Assembly: GCA_035771165.1 (NCBI GenBank)
Contig: JAWNZC010000003.1
Coordinates: 339,001-403,000, forward strand
Source of the DNA: Paragorgia papillata
Taxonomy: Eukaryota; Cnidaria; Anthozoa; Scleralcyonacea; Coralliidae
Reading direction: 5' to 3'
DNA length: 64,000 nucleotides
The position numbers and the translations under genes are program-made. Position 1 is the first letter of the stretch. Every line of letters begins with the position of its first letter. Of this stretch, positions 31,929 through 45,100 are shown piece after piece. The notes beneath the pieces are model-generated. The model saw nothing but the letters and a program-made list of their open reading frames with translations, was not told where the DNA came from and did not search any database.

Positions 31929-34020
31929 TTTTCAAATACATTCAAAATAATGGGTTATGTTGGGCAGTTTCTCCCTCGTGTGTTTTGCGATGCTTTGATG
32001 TCTGTCTGACACAAGGGTGGATATATCTAAACCTTGCTCAAGGAGAAAGTCCATACATCTCTGAAAAGCTGCATATTCCTTAGCATTACTGTTCCCTTCT
32101 TAATTTCTCTAAAATAGAAACATGCAGTCCATGGTTAATTGTACATCGATTAGTTGATATTTCGATACACATTCAAGGCATGGAGCTAACAAAAATAAAC
32201 ATCCATTGTGATTCTGATATAATTTCTATTTAAATTTGAATTTGTTGGTGAGAGTGTTAATTACCTGGACGAAGCTAAAACCGATTATTTGATGTGAAGT
32301 ATAGCAAAATATTGTGTAAGCATCATATTTAGCACTGTGGCCCATACTGTCATGTCTGCTGCCATCACCAGATATCACCAAAGATGATTCTAAATTTTTA
32401 AGACGATCTAGAATTTTCCTCCGATAATCTTTCCAATGAAGAAAGTTTGTAGGAAACAGCTTCTTTAAGAGAAAAGAGCATGGAATTAACTAACATTTTA
32501 TATAGCCAAGAATGGTGGTAAAACTTCATATAACCCATCTGTACTGTACAATATAAGCCACTGGCACGGATTTATTTTGGGACGAACCTTTTTATTTTTG
32601 AGGGGGAGGTTGGGCAAATCGAGCGAGCTCCTAAATCCTTATCTATATATTTGCCAAAAAATATTCATGCAAGGAAATGCCACAAGAAAAAAAAATACTG
32701 CCAAAAGAAATTGCCCAACTCCCCTTAAAAATAGGATGGTCTATCTCTTAGAAAGCCCTCCAGAAAATAAGCCAAGTCCAAAGGCACTGTGAAAAATCAT
32801 TTGAACAAAATATCTGTCCAGCCCGCAAAGCTTATGTGATTGGAAGTTTACAGTGTTATACATACGCATTGGTTCGAAATAGGTAGTGAGAGATATTCCC
32901 GAAAGTCCCATTTGCTGGAACAAGTGGATAACTTTGCTGGGTGATCCTCCTGAAACTGTAATAGAGAAAGACAGAAGAAAATCGCCAGCATGTACCCTCG
33001 ACCCAGGCATCAAAGGTTGGCTCCTCCAAACATCCTGTTGCTGACCACATTTGGGATTCGGACAATTTGTTGTGATGATCACTGCAGTTCCAGGTTTCAG
33101 AGCTTCTACAAGGGGGTTATCCGTTTTGCAATAGTGACAGAACTTAAACAGCAAAAGTAACTGTGACAGGAAAACGATGAATTTCGGTACCTGTCTTAGA
33201 TTAGTATCCTTCACAGAAACCCTAAAATTTGTTTAAGAAAAACAGGTAATGTTCCATATAAAAGCAAAGCTGCCAAGGATACAATGGCATTGCTATTCTT
33301 AAAGTTTAACTAGAGACTATCTACCTAACTCTCGATCAATAGCCTGCATGGCTATTGTACAAGACAATTTTACTCACTGAGGAAAAGCCTCCCAGACGGG
33401 GAAGGGTTAATACTCTCAATCTTTTCCCTTAATTAAGTTCATTCACCAGCCGTATAAAAATGGTCCAAGGAAAAAAAGTTGGTTATTATCGGCCAAGAAA
33501 TATTAGATGGGTTTTCCCTGCAGTGCGTGTATATTTCATGTCTATACTACCTTTAGTTCGTTTCACTTTGATCGTTGCATTGAATTTAGCTTTTAGCTTA
33601 ATATATTTATTCCATAGACTTCTCCTTTCTGTCACTAAATAGGCGCATCCAACACAACCGTCTGTTTGGGTGGAAATTGGATATTTTTTCTTTGCTCTAG
33701 CCAAAGCAAAGAAAAAATATCAGACACACTGACAGTGTTTATGACAACTGAGCTCGATTACCTCTAATTGAATATCTAGCTGTGGCGCAACTTGCGTATT
33801 AATCGTTAAACCTATAAACGTACTTTGTTTGGCAAAACTAGCAAAGGCCTCTCATCCTCTGTTGCGCCATTTCCTTCGAATCCCTCTTCAGAATCTTCTA
33901 CTTTGGACTTCAACGGCTGTTACGCATGATTAATTACTATGGCACTAGCGTGACCTTCACCGACATCCTCAGTCGATGTCATCATGGACTTGGAGATAAT
34001 TTCCTTCACAATCTATTAAA
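31929..34020 (-). pseudogene. Second spliced transposase-like gene (SGDG / SDRH family)
   Basis: Minus-strand pieces in order: about 34020-33826 (acidic, KSKVEDSEEGFEGNGATEDE), 33704-33486 (PISTQTDGC), 33214-32741, 32462-32265 and about 32097-31929. The core shows PKFIVFLSQLLLLFKFCHYC, CPNPKCGQQQDVWRSQPLM, GDFLLSFSITVSGGSPSKVI, LVISGDGSRHDSMGHSAKYD (first Asp) and LDISTLVSDRHQSIAKHTRE (second Asp), then HYFE. The exon at 32265-32462 has clean AG/GT borders. A stop follows HYFECI where the family would have an Asp-x-Trp-His motif. It shares the overall plan with the gene at 13978-16701 and may belong to one ISL3/MULE-like superfamily. The 3' end is lost at the TA tract and PLE fragment. Confidence 0.6.
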
Positions 34021-34371
34021 AATTGGATATTGGTTAAGTTGCAGTTACACCAAGAGGTTGACGAATGAATTTCGTCTCTTGTTACATTTTACAAAAAAAA
34101 ATTTTTCTAGTATACTTTCAGGGGAAATAAAGAAAAAAAATGCATTTTCAGGTTTTTATTTGAAATAACAGTCCTACAAAATGTCTTGTGATGTTCGTTT
34201 CCATGGAAACGTTTTATTTACACTTTTTATTGAGAAATCTCCAGTTACTTTGCTGATTTTAAGCTGAAACAAAGCACGAGTACCCCCAAAGCATGTGTGG
34301 AGGCCTGTTACCTAGCTAAACATCGAGGCCTGGTTACCAAGTCAGAATAGAGCGAGTATATTTGCCTAAAT

Positions 34372-36140
34372 ATGCCTCCAAAGAAGAAATTTAGAAAAAA
34401 TCGAGAAGTAAGAAGAGAGGGTTTGGAGGAAATCAGTATACTGAGAGTAAACGTTTACAACAATTTAAAGTCAGAGACCCAGAGAAAAGCTCCTGAAACG
34501 TGTGAAGAAGTCAGTGAAGAATCGAGTAGTGGTGAAGGTGATGAAACCCCTATTCCATCTTTATCTGCCCCTGAGAGGAAATTACAATCACCATCTAGCG
34601 ATTCTTCGGACTCTTTGGGCAGTGATAATAATAGTGATTTATGTGATGAGGATACTGAAGAAGCTAGGGGATTTCGTTTGGTGCATCTCTCAATCCTTGC
34701 CTCTGTTTTCCGTTCATTCTGGTGTCCGACTTGCAAGTCTGGCCATGTCATAATGGAGGAAGACAAAGAAGGGATTTTCTTCAGTTATAACACTTAGATG
34801 TACTGCCAGAAATTGTAAATTTTCCAACAGTTTCTACACTTCTCCAAGAACAAATAGTTAATAGAAGTTAATAGAAGGGCTGTATTTGCTGCTAGAAATA
34901 TTGGAGTTGGCCATCAAGGTCTGGTGAAATTCGCAAGTGTTGTAAACCATGTTGCAACCAATTAATGAGAGAGCTCCTACGAAGATCATGTAAGGGCTTG
35001 TAAAACTGCTACAGAAGAAGTAGCAGCTAAAAAAGTATGGAAATTGCTGTTGAAGAAACTAAACAACATTATGAACCTGAAGAAGTTGAAATTTATAATA
35101 TTGGGATTTCAGCAGATGGTTCCTGGAGAAGGAGGATTCTCTTCTGCTTACAAAGTGGTTACATCACTGTCATTGGTAACTGGCAAAGTCAATGTAGGAA
35201 AGGAGTGTAGAGGATGTGTGACCTGGAAAGGAAAGCAGGGAACAAATGAATATGATGAGTGGTGGGAGGAACATCAACATTTGTGTGGTGCTAATTTTAC
35301 CGGCTCATCTGCTGCAATGGATTCTGCTGGAGTACTCGCTATATTTCAGCGATCCATTGAGTAGTAATTTCTAGGATATGGTGGCAGTAGAGCTCCTGCC
35401 TTACTGACTGGAATTTATAGTGATAACGTTATTGCCAAACTTGAATGTGTTGGCAATGTCCAAAAGAGAATGGGTTCTCGCCTCCGTTCCCTCAAGAAGC
35501 ACTAAGGTAAGAATAAGCTAGAAGATGGGAAGAGTATTGGTGGTAGGAGAAGCCTCACAAATAAAGTGATTGAAAAACGTCAAGTGTACAATGGTAGGGC
35601 CACAAGAGACAATTCAGCAAGTATCACTGCTATGAAAGATGCTGTCATGGCCATTTGGAATCACATACAGTCAACTGATGGCCAATCGTCGCATAACCTT
35701 TGTCCTGCTGGTGAAGATTCTTGGTGTGGCTTTCAGAGAGATCTTGCAAAAGGAACTTTCGAGTATTCTCATAGCCACCTTCTTCCCAAGGCAATTTCGA
35801 AAGCCATGCCTGTTTTTACTGCTTTGAGCAATGAAGCTTTACTAATCAGCTGCTTGCATGGAGGTACTCAGAACCAAAATGAGGCATTCAATGCACTTAT
35901 TTGGCGAAGGGCTACTAAAGAACCCATTCAGGACTTCTTACGGTTGAACTAGCAACTTTCCTTGCAGTTTGTCACTTCAATGATGGTGCAAAATCCATTC
36001 TGAAGATCTTGGAAAACCTTACTACAACAACGGCTTGCAGCAAACTAGACAGCACAAGGCAGCGTCACTCCTGCAGAAAAAGTTCACAGCTAGAAAAAAC
36101 AAGGAGAAGAAGCTGAGACATACCAAGAAGGGATAAAATG
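34372..36140 (+). pseudogene. Mutator-like transposase pseudogene
   Basis: ATG 34372 opens a basic then acidic N-terminus (MPPKKKFRKNREVRREGLEE) and a CPTCKSG motif. After several stops and shifts (34797-35100) the transposase core follows: NIGISADGSWRRRG (first Asp), GKECRGCVTWKG, EEHQHLCGANFTGSSAAMDS, KLECVGNVQKRMGSRLRSLK, HGGTQNQNEAFNALIWRR (Glu). These are hallmarks of the metazoan Mutator-like transposase domain. The usual GDGD segment carrying the second Asp reads GYGGS, so a catalytic residue is lost. Stops at 35362-35367, 35504 and 35950 confirm decay. No terminal inverted repeats were found. Confidence 0.8.
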
Positions 36141-38689
36141 ATAATTTGGAAGAAAGAGAGGGAGCTGTTTATGAGAATGGGGCCTTTCTAAATGTGTATT
36201 TTCAACTGAATGTTGAAACGATCTGAACGATCTTCATCTTTGAACTTGATTTCCTAAGAAACCTAAGAAACGTGATTTCTTAACTAGAACCCAAGGCTAG
36301 TGCAAAGTTTCGTAGAGCAATTAACAGTACTGTATTTCAACATAAAAAACACTTGAGCTTTTTATATTTCAAATTATTTATTTTGCTTTAAATTGGACGG
36401 TACATGTATGTACATGTAATACATTGTACAATTCAATGAAAAGTCTTGATACAGCATGAAAAAATCTTTCTGATAGTTACACGTTTCAATTTAACTGCTG
36501 TATTAGTTCTAGTTTACATTATTGAAAAACAGTTAATCCAGCATTAATTGGTAGAGCTAAAATTTTCCTCGTTCTGTTGGAACATGTGGAATGTTATTAA
36601 GTTTTCCTGAGTAGTAAATAAGGAATGAAATGTGTCATAGTTCAATTTTTTAGCCATTTAAAAGTATTGGTGTTGACTAATCATCATTCATTTGTATATA
36701 GTCGGTAGTTTTTAAATGGAATGAATCCGTATAGGATTTAATCTTAAAATTTATACAGGCAAAATCCGCAATCTTTGAGGTTGATTGGTCATCTTTGTCA
36801 TTGCGGTACAGTACATGAATGGTACACTGTTTTTTATGCTTTGAAGGTTTATAATCTGCAAAGGGTATCTATATGTAGATTGTTTGCACAGTAGAGCCAT
36901 CACCGTTTGACAAGTACAGTATTTTTTTTTCGACAACATGACTTTAGTTGACGTCCAACTGAATAAAACTTGCTTAGGATGTACACTTGATTTTCACTCT
37001 TTTAGAGTTGCAGTAGGTTGATTACCAATCGTGTGCCATTTTTTCATGTAAATTGCAATGTAAATTGATAAAATTAGTCAGTTAATCAGTAAATTATTTT
37101 TAAATCAGATTATGCGACACTAAGTGAATGGGAGTGGTAAACTTTTAAATGGGGTAAATAATTAAAAGAAGACTTACCTATAACACACCTTGTTCCTGCC
37201 AGCAGAAAGATGGGGCCCAGCTAGTTCAGTTAAACAGTTAATCCAGCATTAATTAGTAGAGCTAATTTTTTCTTCGTTCTGCTAGAACATGTGGAATGTT
37301 ATTAAGTTAATTTTTTAGCCATCTTAAATGATTGATGTTGACTAATCCTTTATCTGTATATAATCGGTAGTTTTTAAATGGAATGAATCGCAGGATTTCA
37401 ACTTAAAGTTCATATGGGCAAAATCCACAATCTTTCAGGTCTCATGAGGTTGATTGGTCATCTTTGTCATTGCTGTACAGTACACACGTAAAAACGCGCA
37501 AGCTGTTACATACCTGCAAGCAAGTTGTTACAAGGCTGTTGAACAGGCTGTCACTGTCATGTGTTCGCACTGGCTAGTCCCAGTCTGTTAACATGTCTGT
37601 AACAGGTTATTGACAACTTGTAACAAGGCTGATGACTCCAACAGACTGATGACAAGTTGTTCCAACAACTTGTTACCGCTCTGCACTTAACAAGTTGTTA
37701 ACAGGTTGATGCTAACAACGTTGTAGCAGCTTCTTGAATGAACAGCATTGTTACAACTTGTTACCAGCCTTGCTACAAGCCTGTTGCAAACACAACCTGT
37801 TCACAAGCTGTGAGATTTTGATGTGTGTACATGAATGGTACACTGTTTTTTATCCTTTGAAGGTTTATGATCTGCAATGGGTATCTATATGAAGACTGTT
37901 TGCACACAGCAATGAGAGCATTTATTGTAATATGAGAGACATTCATCCATAGGCAGAGCCATCACGTTTGACAAGTACAGTATTTTGGTTTCGACATGAC
38001 TTTAGTTGCAACGAACATCCATAGAACATCCAGTTTAATCAAGTGAAATGCCAAATATTACTTGTAAATAAAGGGTCTTTTATAACTGCTTTGAGGCGTA
38101 GATGATGATTGTACTGAGTTTATCGTCCAAGAAAGTTTATGCATTCAGCGCCCTTCGTTCATCATACCTGAGTGGCTAATATCATACCACCCTTAAGAAA
38201 ATCTCTAGTTTGACTCTATAAATTTCAAAATTAGCAGTTGGGCGGCTAATAAAAACTACTGAATATACGCTTACCTCCAAATACATGTGACAATATAATC
38301 CTTTCGCTCAGACCATATTTAATTAGACCACATAGTCCTTATTTTGACAAGAAAATTCATCGCCTCCTCTCTGTTAATCGCTTGTTGGTCGCGCATTCTT
38401 GTGTCTCCACCATTATATTGTATTCACTTAGTTGGCTGTAAAATTTAGTTTCGCGTGTGCGCAGTAAGATTCTAACCAAACCGGGGGAAAACACCCAGAG
38501 GAAAACATTATATTCTGATTTTAGACTTGACATACTTCAAGATTAAAATGCAATATTTGACTTAAGTCTTTCAAGAGATATCCACAAATACTTTACTAAA
38601 TTGTCATAGTTATCAGTGAAACCCTTTAAAATACCAAATAGTGAAATAAAAGTAGTGTGCTGCGTAGGCAGTGTAGAAACAACAATCGA
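36141..38689. repeat. Non-coding region with a direct duplication
   Basis: No credible gene. About 36528-36940 and 37233-37990 are diverged copies of one sequence (shared CAGTTAATCCAGCATTAATT, AACATGTGGAATGTTATTAA, CTTTGAAGGTTTATRATCTG). The second copy carries a 343-bp insertion at 37484. The rest is AT-rich and featureless. Confidence 0.7.
37484..37826. mobile_element. 343-bp MITE with internal ACAAGTTGTTA repeats
   Basis: Imperfect inverted ends ACACGTAAAAACG / ACACATCAAAATC with GTAC on both sides (37480-37483 and 37827-37830). The paralogous copy near 36810 lacks it and reads GTACATGAATGGTAC, giving an empty site. The interior holds many short palindromic ACAAGTTGTWAC words. Confidence 0.8.
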
Positions 38690-40290
38690 AATATAGTAAC
38701 TTAGGTTAGATATACTGCCGAAACAGAGAACGTAGGAATCTAATGTTTCGAGCGAAGGCCCTTCGTCAGAGAGAAACGTAGAGAGTGTAAACAAACAATG
38801 AGCTTATATACGAAAGGTAATCATGTGACCAAAAATAAGCCAATCAGATAAAAATGACAATAACAAATTGATAATGAGATGCGAAAAATTAGTCAATCAA
38901 AGCAAAATAACAATAACAAATAGATAATGAGATGCGAAAGACATTTGCTATTCATACCGTCGATAAGTAAAAAGGAGGGGGTGTAAAAAGGATGAGCGAG
39001 AGTAAAAATAGATAAATTAATAAAGTAAATGATGTTGGAAGAGATGCAAGTAAAATTATGCTGAATAACAAAATTAGATTTAGGTCCCGAAATACATGTA
39101 GCGGAGTTAAGAAAGGAACACGTGTAACAACGGGTACGGGAACAAGAAAGGTACCCGCAGGTGCCAGTAGATTTTTTCTAAGGGCACTACGCACTAAACC
39201 ATCACGAATATTTTTATTACGCCGAAAAGAGATTAAAGGGTTATCGGTGAAAATAGCTGACGTTTCAGGATCATTCTTTAGGATATGAAAATTGCGGCTA
39301 ATGATATCCTTAACTTTGTAGTTGAAAGGATGAAATGTGAGAACTAATGGTATTTTATTATCAAACTCTTTCTAAAGGTTGTTTTAAAGTGTCAGGACGA
39401 TGAATACTAGATGCTTTGTTAATAGCAGTGTCTAACAGGTGGGTGGGATAGCCATGATGCAGTCGAGAGGCGATCGGTCGATGAGGTTACATTCCTTCGG
39501 GAAATATTGTCCAAAGATTTGGCAGAGTGTTACAGTTAATAGTGAATTATTCTGAATATTGCCGAGTATTAACAAAACGAATAGAACTAAAACAGCAATA
39601 TTTTCTATTCTGTTTCTATTATATATAATATTATAAAATATATTCACGCATCTCAAGCCAGTTGGCTCAGGCTAATGATATCCTTAACCGGATATCCTTA
39701 AAAGGATGAAATGTGAGAACTAATTGTATTTTATCAGAAACTCTTTCTAAAGGTTGTTTTAAAGTGTCAGGACGAGGAATACTAGATGCTTTGTTAATAG
39801 CAGTGTCTAACAGGTGGGTGGGATAGCCACGCTGGACAAAAAAGGATCTCATTTCCAAACAGTTGGTCTCAAAGTCTTTGTCATCACTGCATAGGCGGCG
39901 AAGTCGCAGAAATTGAGAGTATGGAACGGATTGTTTAGTGTGTTTGGGATGAGAGGATGAAAATAAAAGGTAACTATGTGAATCGGTCGGCTTGTAAGAG
40001 ACGGAAGTCATGAGCGCATTATCACCAATCGATACCAAGATATCCAGGAACGACACACAGGTTTCACTGATTTCCCATGTGAATTTGAGCGCTGGATGGA
40101 AATCATTAACATAATTAATAAATCTCTCTAAATTCACACATGAGCACGATGCTGTTCCGAAACAATCTTCTATGTATCTCTTAAAGAGATCAGGAAAGGG
40201 TCCAGTGTATTGTTCAAAGATTTGTTTTTCAACATAACCAACAAATAAGTTTGCGTAGCTAGGGCCCATTTTGGTACCCATTGCTACTCC
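38690..40290 (-). mobile_element. Poseidon-like Penelope element, minus half
   Basis: Minus-strand RT C-half in frame over 40281-39667: MGTKMGPSYANLFVGYVEKQ, KRYIEDCFGTASC (catalytic YIxD read as YIED, so the second Asp-type position is altered), TSVSYKPTDSHSYLLFSSSH, LRRLCSDDKDFETNCLEM. A partial duplication of the 3' RT (39296-39455 versus 39669-39830) is separated by about 200 bp of unrelated sequence. Further downstream, SAIFTDNPLISFRRNKNI and LVRSALRKNL lead toward the endonuclease, but the GIY-YIG core is deleted: TCATTTA passes directly to CTTTATT, where the plus copy has about 680 bp. It ends near 38690 at the sequence matching 49375. Confidence 0.85.
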
Positions 40291-40619
40291 ATTGCGGTTC
40301 CAGTAAATTCATTTTCACTATGGATGTTAAGTCTCTCTACACCGTCATTCCTCACCGCGATGGTCTGGAAGCTTTGAAGTTTTTCTTTGATCAATGCACC
40401 GTTTTGGAACCATCCACCACTACATTACTTCGCTTGGCAGAACTTGTACTCACCCTCAACAATTTTTCATTTGATGGTGAACATTACCAACAGATTAGTG
40501 GAGTAGCAATGGGTACCAAAATGGCCCTAGCTACGCAAACTTATTTGTTGGTTATGTTGAAAAACAAATCTTTGAACGATACATTGGACCCTTTCCTGAT
40601 CTCTTTAAAGTGTCTATGA
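40281..40619 (+). pseudogene. Poseidon-like RT fragment, plus half
   Basis: Open plus-strand frame with motif A (FIFTMDVKSLYTVIPHRDGL), then LVLTLNNFSFDGEHYQQISG and GVAMGTKMA. After that a one-base loss shifts the frame relative to the minus copy. It meets the minus copy head to head at about 40290 and stops near 40615; the matching endonuclease region resumes only at about 48120. Confidence 0.85.
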
Positions 40620-41450
40620 CATGAAAAAATGGTATACGATTTTTTTGTACTAAGTGAAAGATATACTTGTGAAAGATTATCTCACGAAGTTTGGCATCAT
40701 TTCGTCGCATATTTTTCGAACTACGGTTCTTCGAAGTTCACCTAAAATGACTCGAAGAGTGCGAAATTCCATCGCGCGGTCAGACCGGCGATCTGGTTAC
40801 CTGTGACGTAGGCGTGTGGACACACCTCAAGCCGACTAAACAAAATAACAGGTATTATTTAGTCGTTTTTGAGCAAATTGGGATGGCTATGGTTCTGAAT
40901 AAAACAACTTTATTTTAGCGTTATAGTGAAATTCTATATTAACGATGTGTTGATGACCTCTGGATATTCATTTTTCCATTGAAGCGCGAATATAAACACT
41001 CCTAGTATGAGTGAAGTTAGGTCAAGAAATTCAACGTTTTGTTTACTTTTGATCAGCGTTCGCATAAAACGTCGTCGCCGTAAACTGTTGAAGTGATCGC
41101 AGCAACGTCGTGAACAGAACCATTATAGAGGGTATAGAATGTTGGTCTAGGAATTACGTTGTTTTGCGTGCAATTTTTGTGCAAGTTCATCGTTGGTCTG
41201 GTCATGGGATTTGCTAAAAGTTAACTGTATGTTATATTATAACAATAATCACTTAGAAATTAATAATTTTGGCAGTGGTGTTACAGAGAACTGTAAAAAA
41301 AAGTGAAAGTTAGTGATGTTATTCATGTTAATGTTGGTCTTGAATGTATACACTGTACAGTTGTCCGCGTTCGATCCGTGCATATATATGGTCAATTTAG
41401 CGCGAGTTTCTTTACGTATTTATATCAGTAATAACTATGTGGTTAACAAG
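40620..41450. other. Non-coding sequence between PLE fragment and gypsy element
   Basis: AT-rich, no ORF or repeat recognised. It forms the left flank of the gypsy insertion; the same unrelated sequence resumes at 47506. Confidence 0.5.
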
Positions 41451-41979
41451 TGTTACGGATATGCCTATCCTAAGACAGTTAATTAACTAGACGTTATTTG
41501 ATCACTGAACTACTTAATAAGTACTTGTAACCAATTAGTAATACTTATGACTTGGCATGAGTCAGCTATGATGTCATTTAGTAATTACGTAAATATATTA
41601 TATATAGAATGAAGTATGTTACTATAATTATATACTCTAGAAACTATATAAGCAACCATCGAACATATATCAGGCATGCATATGTATGAGAGTGAGCTAT
41701 ATGTATCAAAGTGGTTACGAAGTCAGTCCTGGAGTTCCTGCCGTTGGTTTTATTGTTCCTTCCTTTTCAAGTCCATACGGATTGTTAACCTGTGTCGGAA
41801 TCTCCTATTGACTGTTTCGTTGTGTGCAGACGACAGATAAGTTTCTGAACTTTAGTTTAGTTTTAATCTTTATAGACATTTTCAATATCTGTTCTAAGTT
41901 TCTTATTAATTAAATAAATAATTGTAAATACCAAACAGCTGAGGTTACACTTTTTGTTGCGTATAGCGGTCACGTAACA
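41451..41979 (+). repeat. 5' LTR, 529 bp
   Basis: Begins TGTTACGGATATGCC, ends GTCACGTAACA. Differs from the 3' LTR at one site that I could find (ATAAGCAACC here versus ATAAGCAGCC). A TATATAAGC TATA-like box lies at about 41645 and should drive transcription. Confidence 0.97.
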
Positions 41980-42134
41980 ATTGGGGGCTCAGGCGGGAAC
42001 GTATACGTTAGTGTCTCGGGAAAGTGTACGTTAGTGTTCGGGGAATTTCATTCAAATCAAAGTTCGGTAACTTTTGATATTTTTTTTATTCGGAGGTAAA
42101 TTTCGAATTTGTGTGAGCTCAGCTATTTGATAAA

Positions 42135-45100
42135 ATGTCAGAATTTAAACCTGAGCAGTTTATGTTAGAGCCCGATCAAGAGGTTTTTAATAAATTGAGG
42201 AAGGATGACCTGATCTCATTAGGTAATCATTTAAGTATAGAGGTAAAAAGTTCTATGGTAAAGAAGGACATGCAAAAGACAATTATGGAACACTTAGTTA
42301 AATCAGAACACTTTGAGGAAAGTGTTTTAAATTTGTATAAGAATCCCGATGCAAATCCAGAAATAGAAATAGAAAGAATGAAATTTGCAATGGAAGCAGA
42401 AAGAATGAAATTAGAATTCAAGAAATTAGAAATGGAGAGAGATAGAGAAAGGGAAAGAGAAGATAAAGATAGAGAAAGGGAAAGAGAAGATAAAGATAGA
42501 GAAAGGGAAAGAGAAGATAAAGAAAGGGAAAGAGAAAGAGAAGAGAGATTAGAAAAGCAGAAATTTGAGTTGGAAATGAGAAAAATAGAGTTGCAAGGAA
42601 AATTGGGATCTGTTCATACTGGAACCAAACTAGATTCGAGTTTTGATGTTACTAAACACATTAGAATGGTTCCACCTTTCCAGGAACGGGATGTCGATAA
42701 GTATTTTTTACATTTTGAAAAAATAGCCGAAAATCTTAAGTGGCCCAAAGAAAATTGGACCATGTTATTGCAAAGTGTTTTAGTTGGAAAAGCTCGTGAT
42801 ATTTACGCACAGCTTTCGTTAGATATAGCTTCGGAATACGATACCGTTAAGGAATTGATTCTTAAGGGGTACGAGTTGGTCCCTGAGGCATATCGTCAGA
42901 AATTTCGAAATTTTGAAAAAACGGGTAGGCAGACCTATTTAGAATTCGCTAGAGAAAAAGAGCAATTGTTTGATCGCTGGTGTGCCTCCGAAAAATCGGA
43001 TAAGGAATATGACCAATTGAGACAATTGATTTTGATTGAAGAGTTTAAAAGATGCATTCAAAGTGATATATGCGTATTTCTAAATGAACAAAAGGCGACA
43101 ACCTCAACAGCTGCCGCGCGTTTGGCCGACGATTTCATTTTAACACATAAGGTTTCATTCACAAATAAGGCGCCACAGTCTTGGTCTTTTCGAGGCAATA
43201 ATTCTTCATCATTTGATAGCAAGCGTGTATTTGGTACTAAGAACCTGTCAAAGGAATATTCAGATAATTTTAATCCTGACGCTAAAAAGTCCAAACCACC
43301 CACTGCTAGATTTGAACCACCTTCTCAAGGCAAGCCTTCAAACTCTCCTTTTAACAACATAGTTTGTAGTTATTGTAGAAAGAATGGTCATGTAATATCA
43401 GATTGCTACAAATTGAAACGGAGACAACAAGAGCAAGGTGAAGTAAAACCCAATGGCTGTACTTCAAAACAGTCCATGCGTGACAATGTGCAAGACACAT
43501 CTGTCATTAAGCCACTTCCTTCTCTTAACTGTGAGGTTAAGCCCTCTTTTGACCCTATTATGGAAGTCTTTCAGCCATTTATTCATAATGGTTTCATATC
43601 ACTTACAAGTGATTTGTCAAAAACAGTTCCTATTAAAATTTTAAGAGATACTGGGGCTTCCCAATCTCTTTTGTTGGCAGATACTTTACCATTTTCTCAG
43701 GAGTCTTACTCTGGTAAGAATGTTTTGATTAGAGGAGTTAATTCTGATACGTTCAGTTCTCAACAATTACACAAAGTCAATTTGTCGTCAGACCTAGTGT
43801 CTGGTACCGTTCTATTGGGTATTAAAACGACTTTACCATTCGAGGGAATTCATCTACTTCTCGGCAATGACCTTGCAGGCGAGAAGGTAGTCGTTAACCC
43901 AATTTTGACTGATAAACCGTGTGTAAATCAAACTTCTGATCCTATTGAGCGAGAAATTTCAGGTTTATATCCCGCATGTGCGGTAACTCGAGCCATGCGT
44001 AAGCAGAAGCAATTAGAACATGACTCTAGTGAAGACGTCATCCATATGTCAGACACCTTTCTTGGCCAAGCTTTCGAAGCCGTTAATTCAACATCTGAAT
44101 CGTCTCAAGCAACCTTTTCAAAGCCAAATCTTATTAATGCACAACAAAATGATCCTGATATCTCTGTCTTATTTCATAAAGCAGTTGACGAGGCCGAAAT
44201 TGCGAAGAATCCGGTCTGCTACTTTATTAAAAACGATATTTTAATGAGAAAGTGGAGACCGCCTGATGTTTCGGCAGACGATGAGTGGTGCGTCAGATAT
44301 CAGATCGTTGTGCCAAAGACCTACCGGTCTGACATACTTAGCCTAGCGCATGAAAACCCCCTTTCTGGCCATTTAGGTGTTACCAAAACCTATCTTAAAA
44401 TTCTGAGTCATTTCTACTGGCCTAATCTTAGACGAGATGTAGTGCAATTTTGTAAAACTTGCCACACTTGTCAGGTTGTTGGGAAACCAAATCAGGTGAA
44501 TCCAAAAGCCCATTTACAGCCAATTCCAGCCTTCGAGGAGCCGTTTAGTAGAGTAGTTGTAGATTGTGTTGGCCCATTACCTAAGACTAAGGCAGGCAAT
44601 CAATATCTGTTGACCATTATGTGCGCTTCTACAAGGTTCCCTGAAGCTATACCTTTGAGAAATATTAAGGCAAAAACCATTGTTAAGGCCTTAATTAAAT
44701 TCTTCACTTTAGTTGGCCTTCCTAAGTCTATTCAATCGGACCAAGGTTCAAATTTCATGTCTGGAATTTTTCAACAGGTGATGCACGAGTTAGGCATCAA
44801 GCAGTATAAATCTACTGCCTATCATCCTGAAAGTCAGGGTGCTCTCGAAAGGTTTCACCAAACTTTAAAAAACATGATGAGAACCTATTGCCTCGACACA
44901 CAAAAAGACTGGGATGACGGCATCCATTTACTTTTATTCGCTGCTCGAGAGTCAGTTCAAGAATCTCTGGGCTTTAGCCCATTTGAGTTAGTTTTCGGAC
45001 ATACGGTTAGAGGACCACTTAAACTCCTAAAAGAAAAATTCCTTTCGGAAGATGGCGGTTCGTTAAATCTTTTGCAGTACGTTTCGGACTTTCGCACAAA

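Noticed and set aside
37484..37826. CRISPR-like array because of repeated ACAAGTTGTTA words
   Set aside because: Spacing is irregular, the words are palindromic and degenerate, and the unit has transposon ends; the genome is eukaryotic.
38738..38790. CTGACGA...CGAAAC motif on the minus strand at the Poseidon-like PLE end, as a hammerhead
   Set aside because: No convincing helix III or helix I pairing could be drawn, and an extra base sits before helix II; the plus copy lacks the segment.
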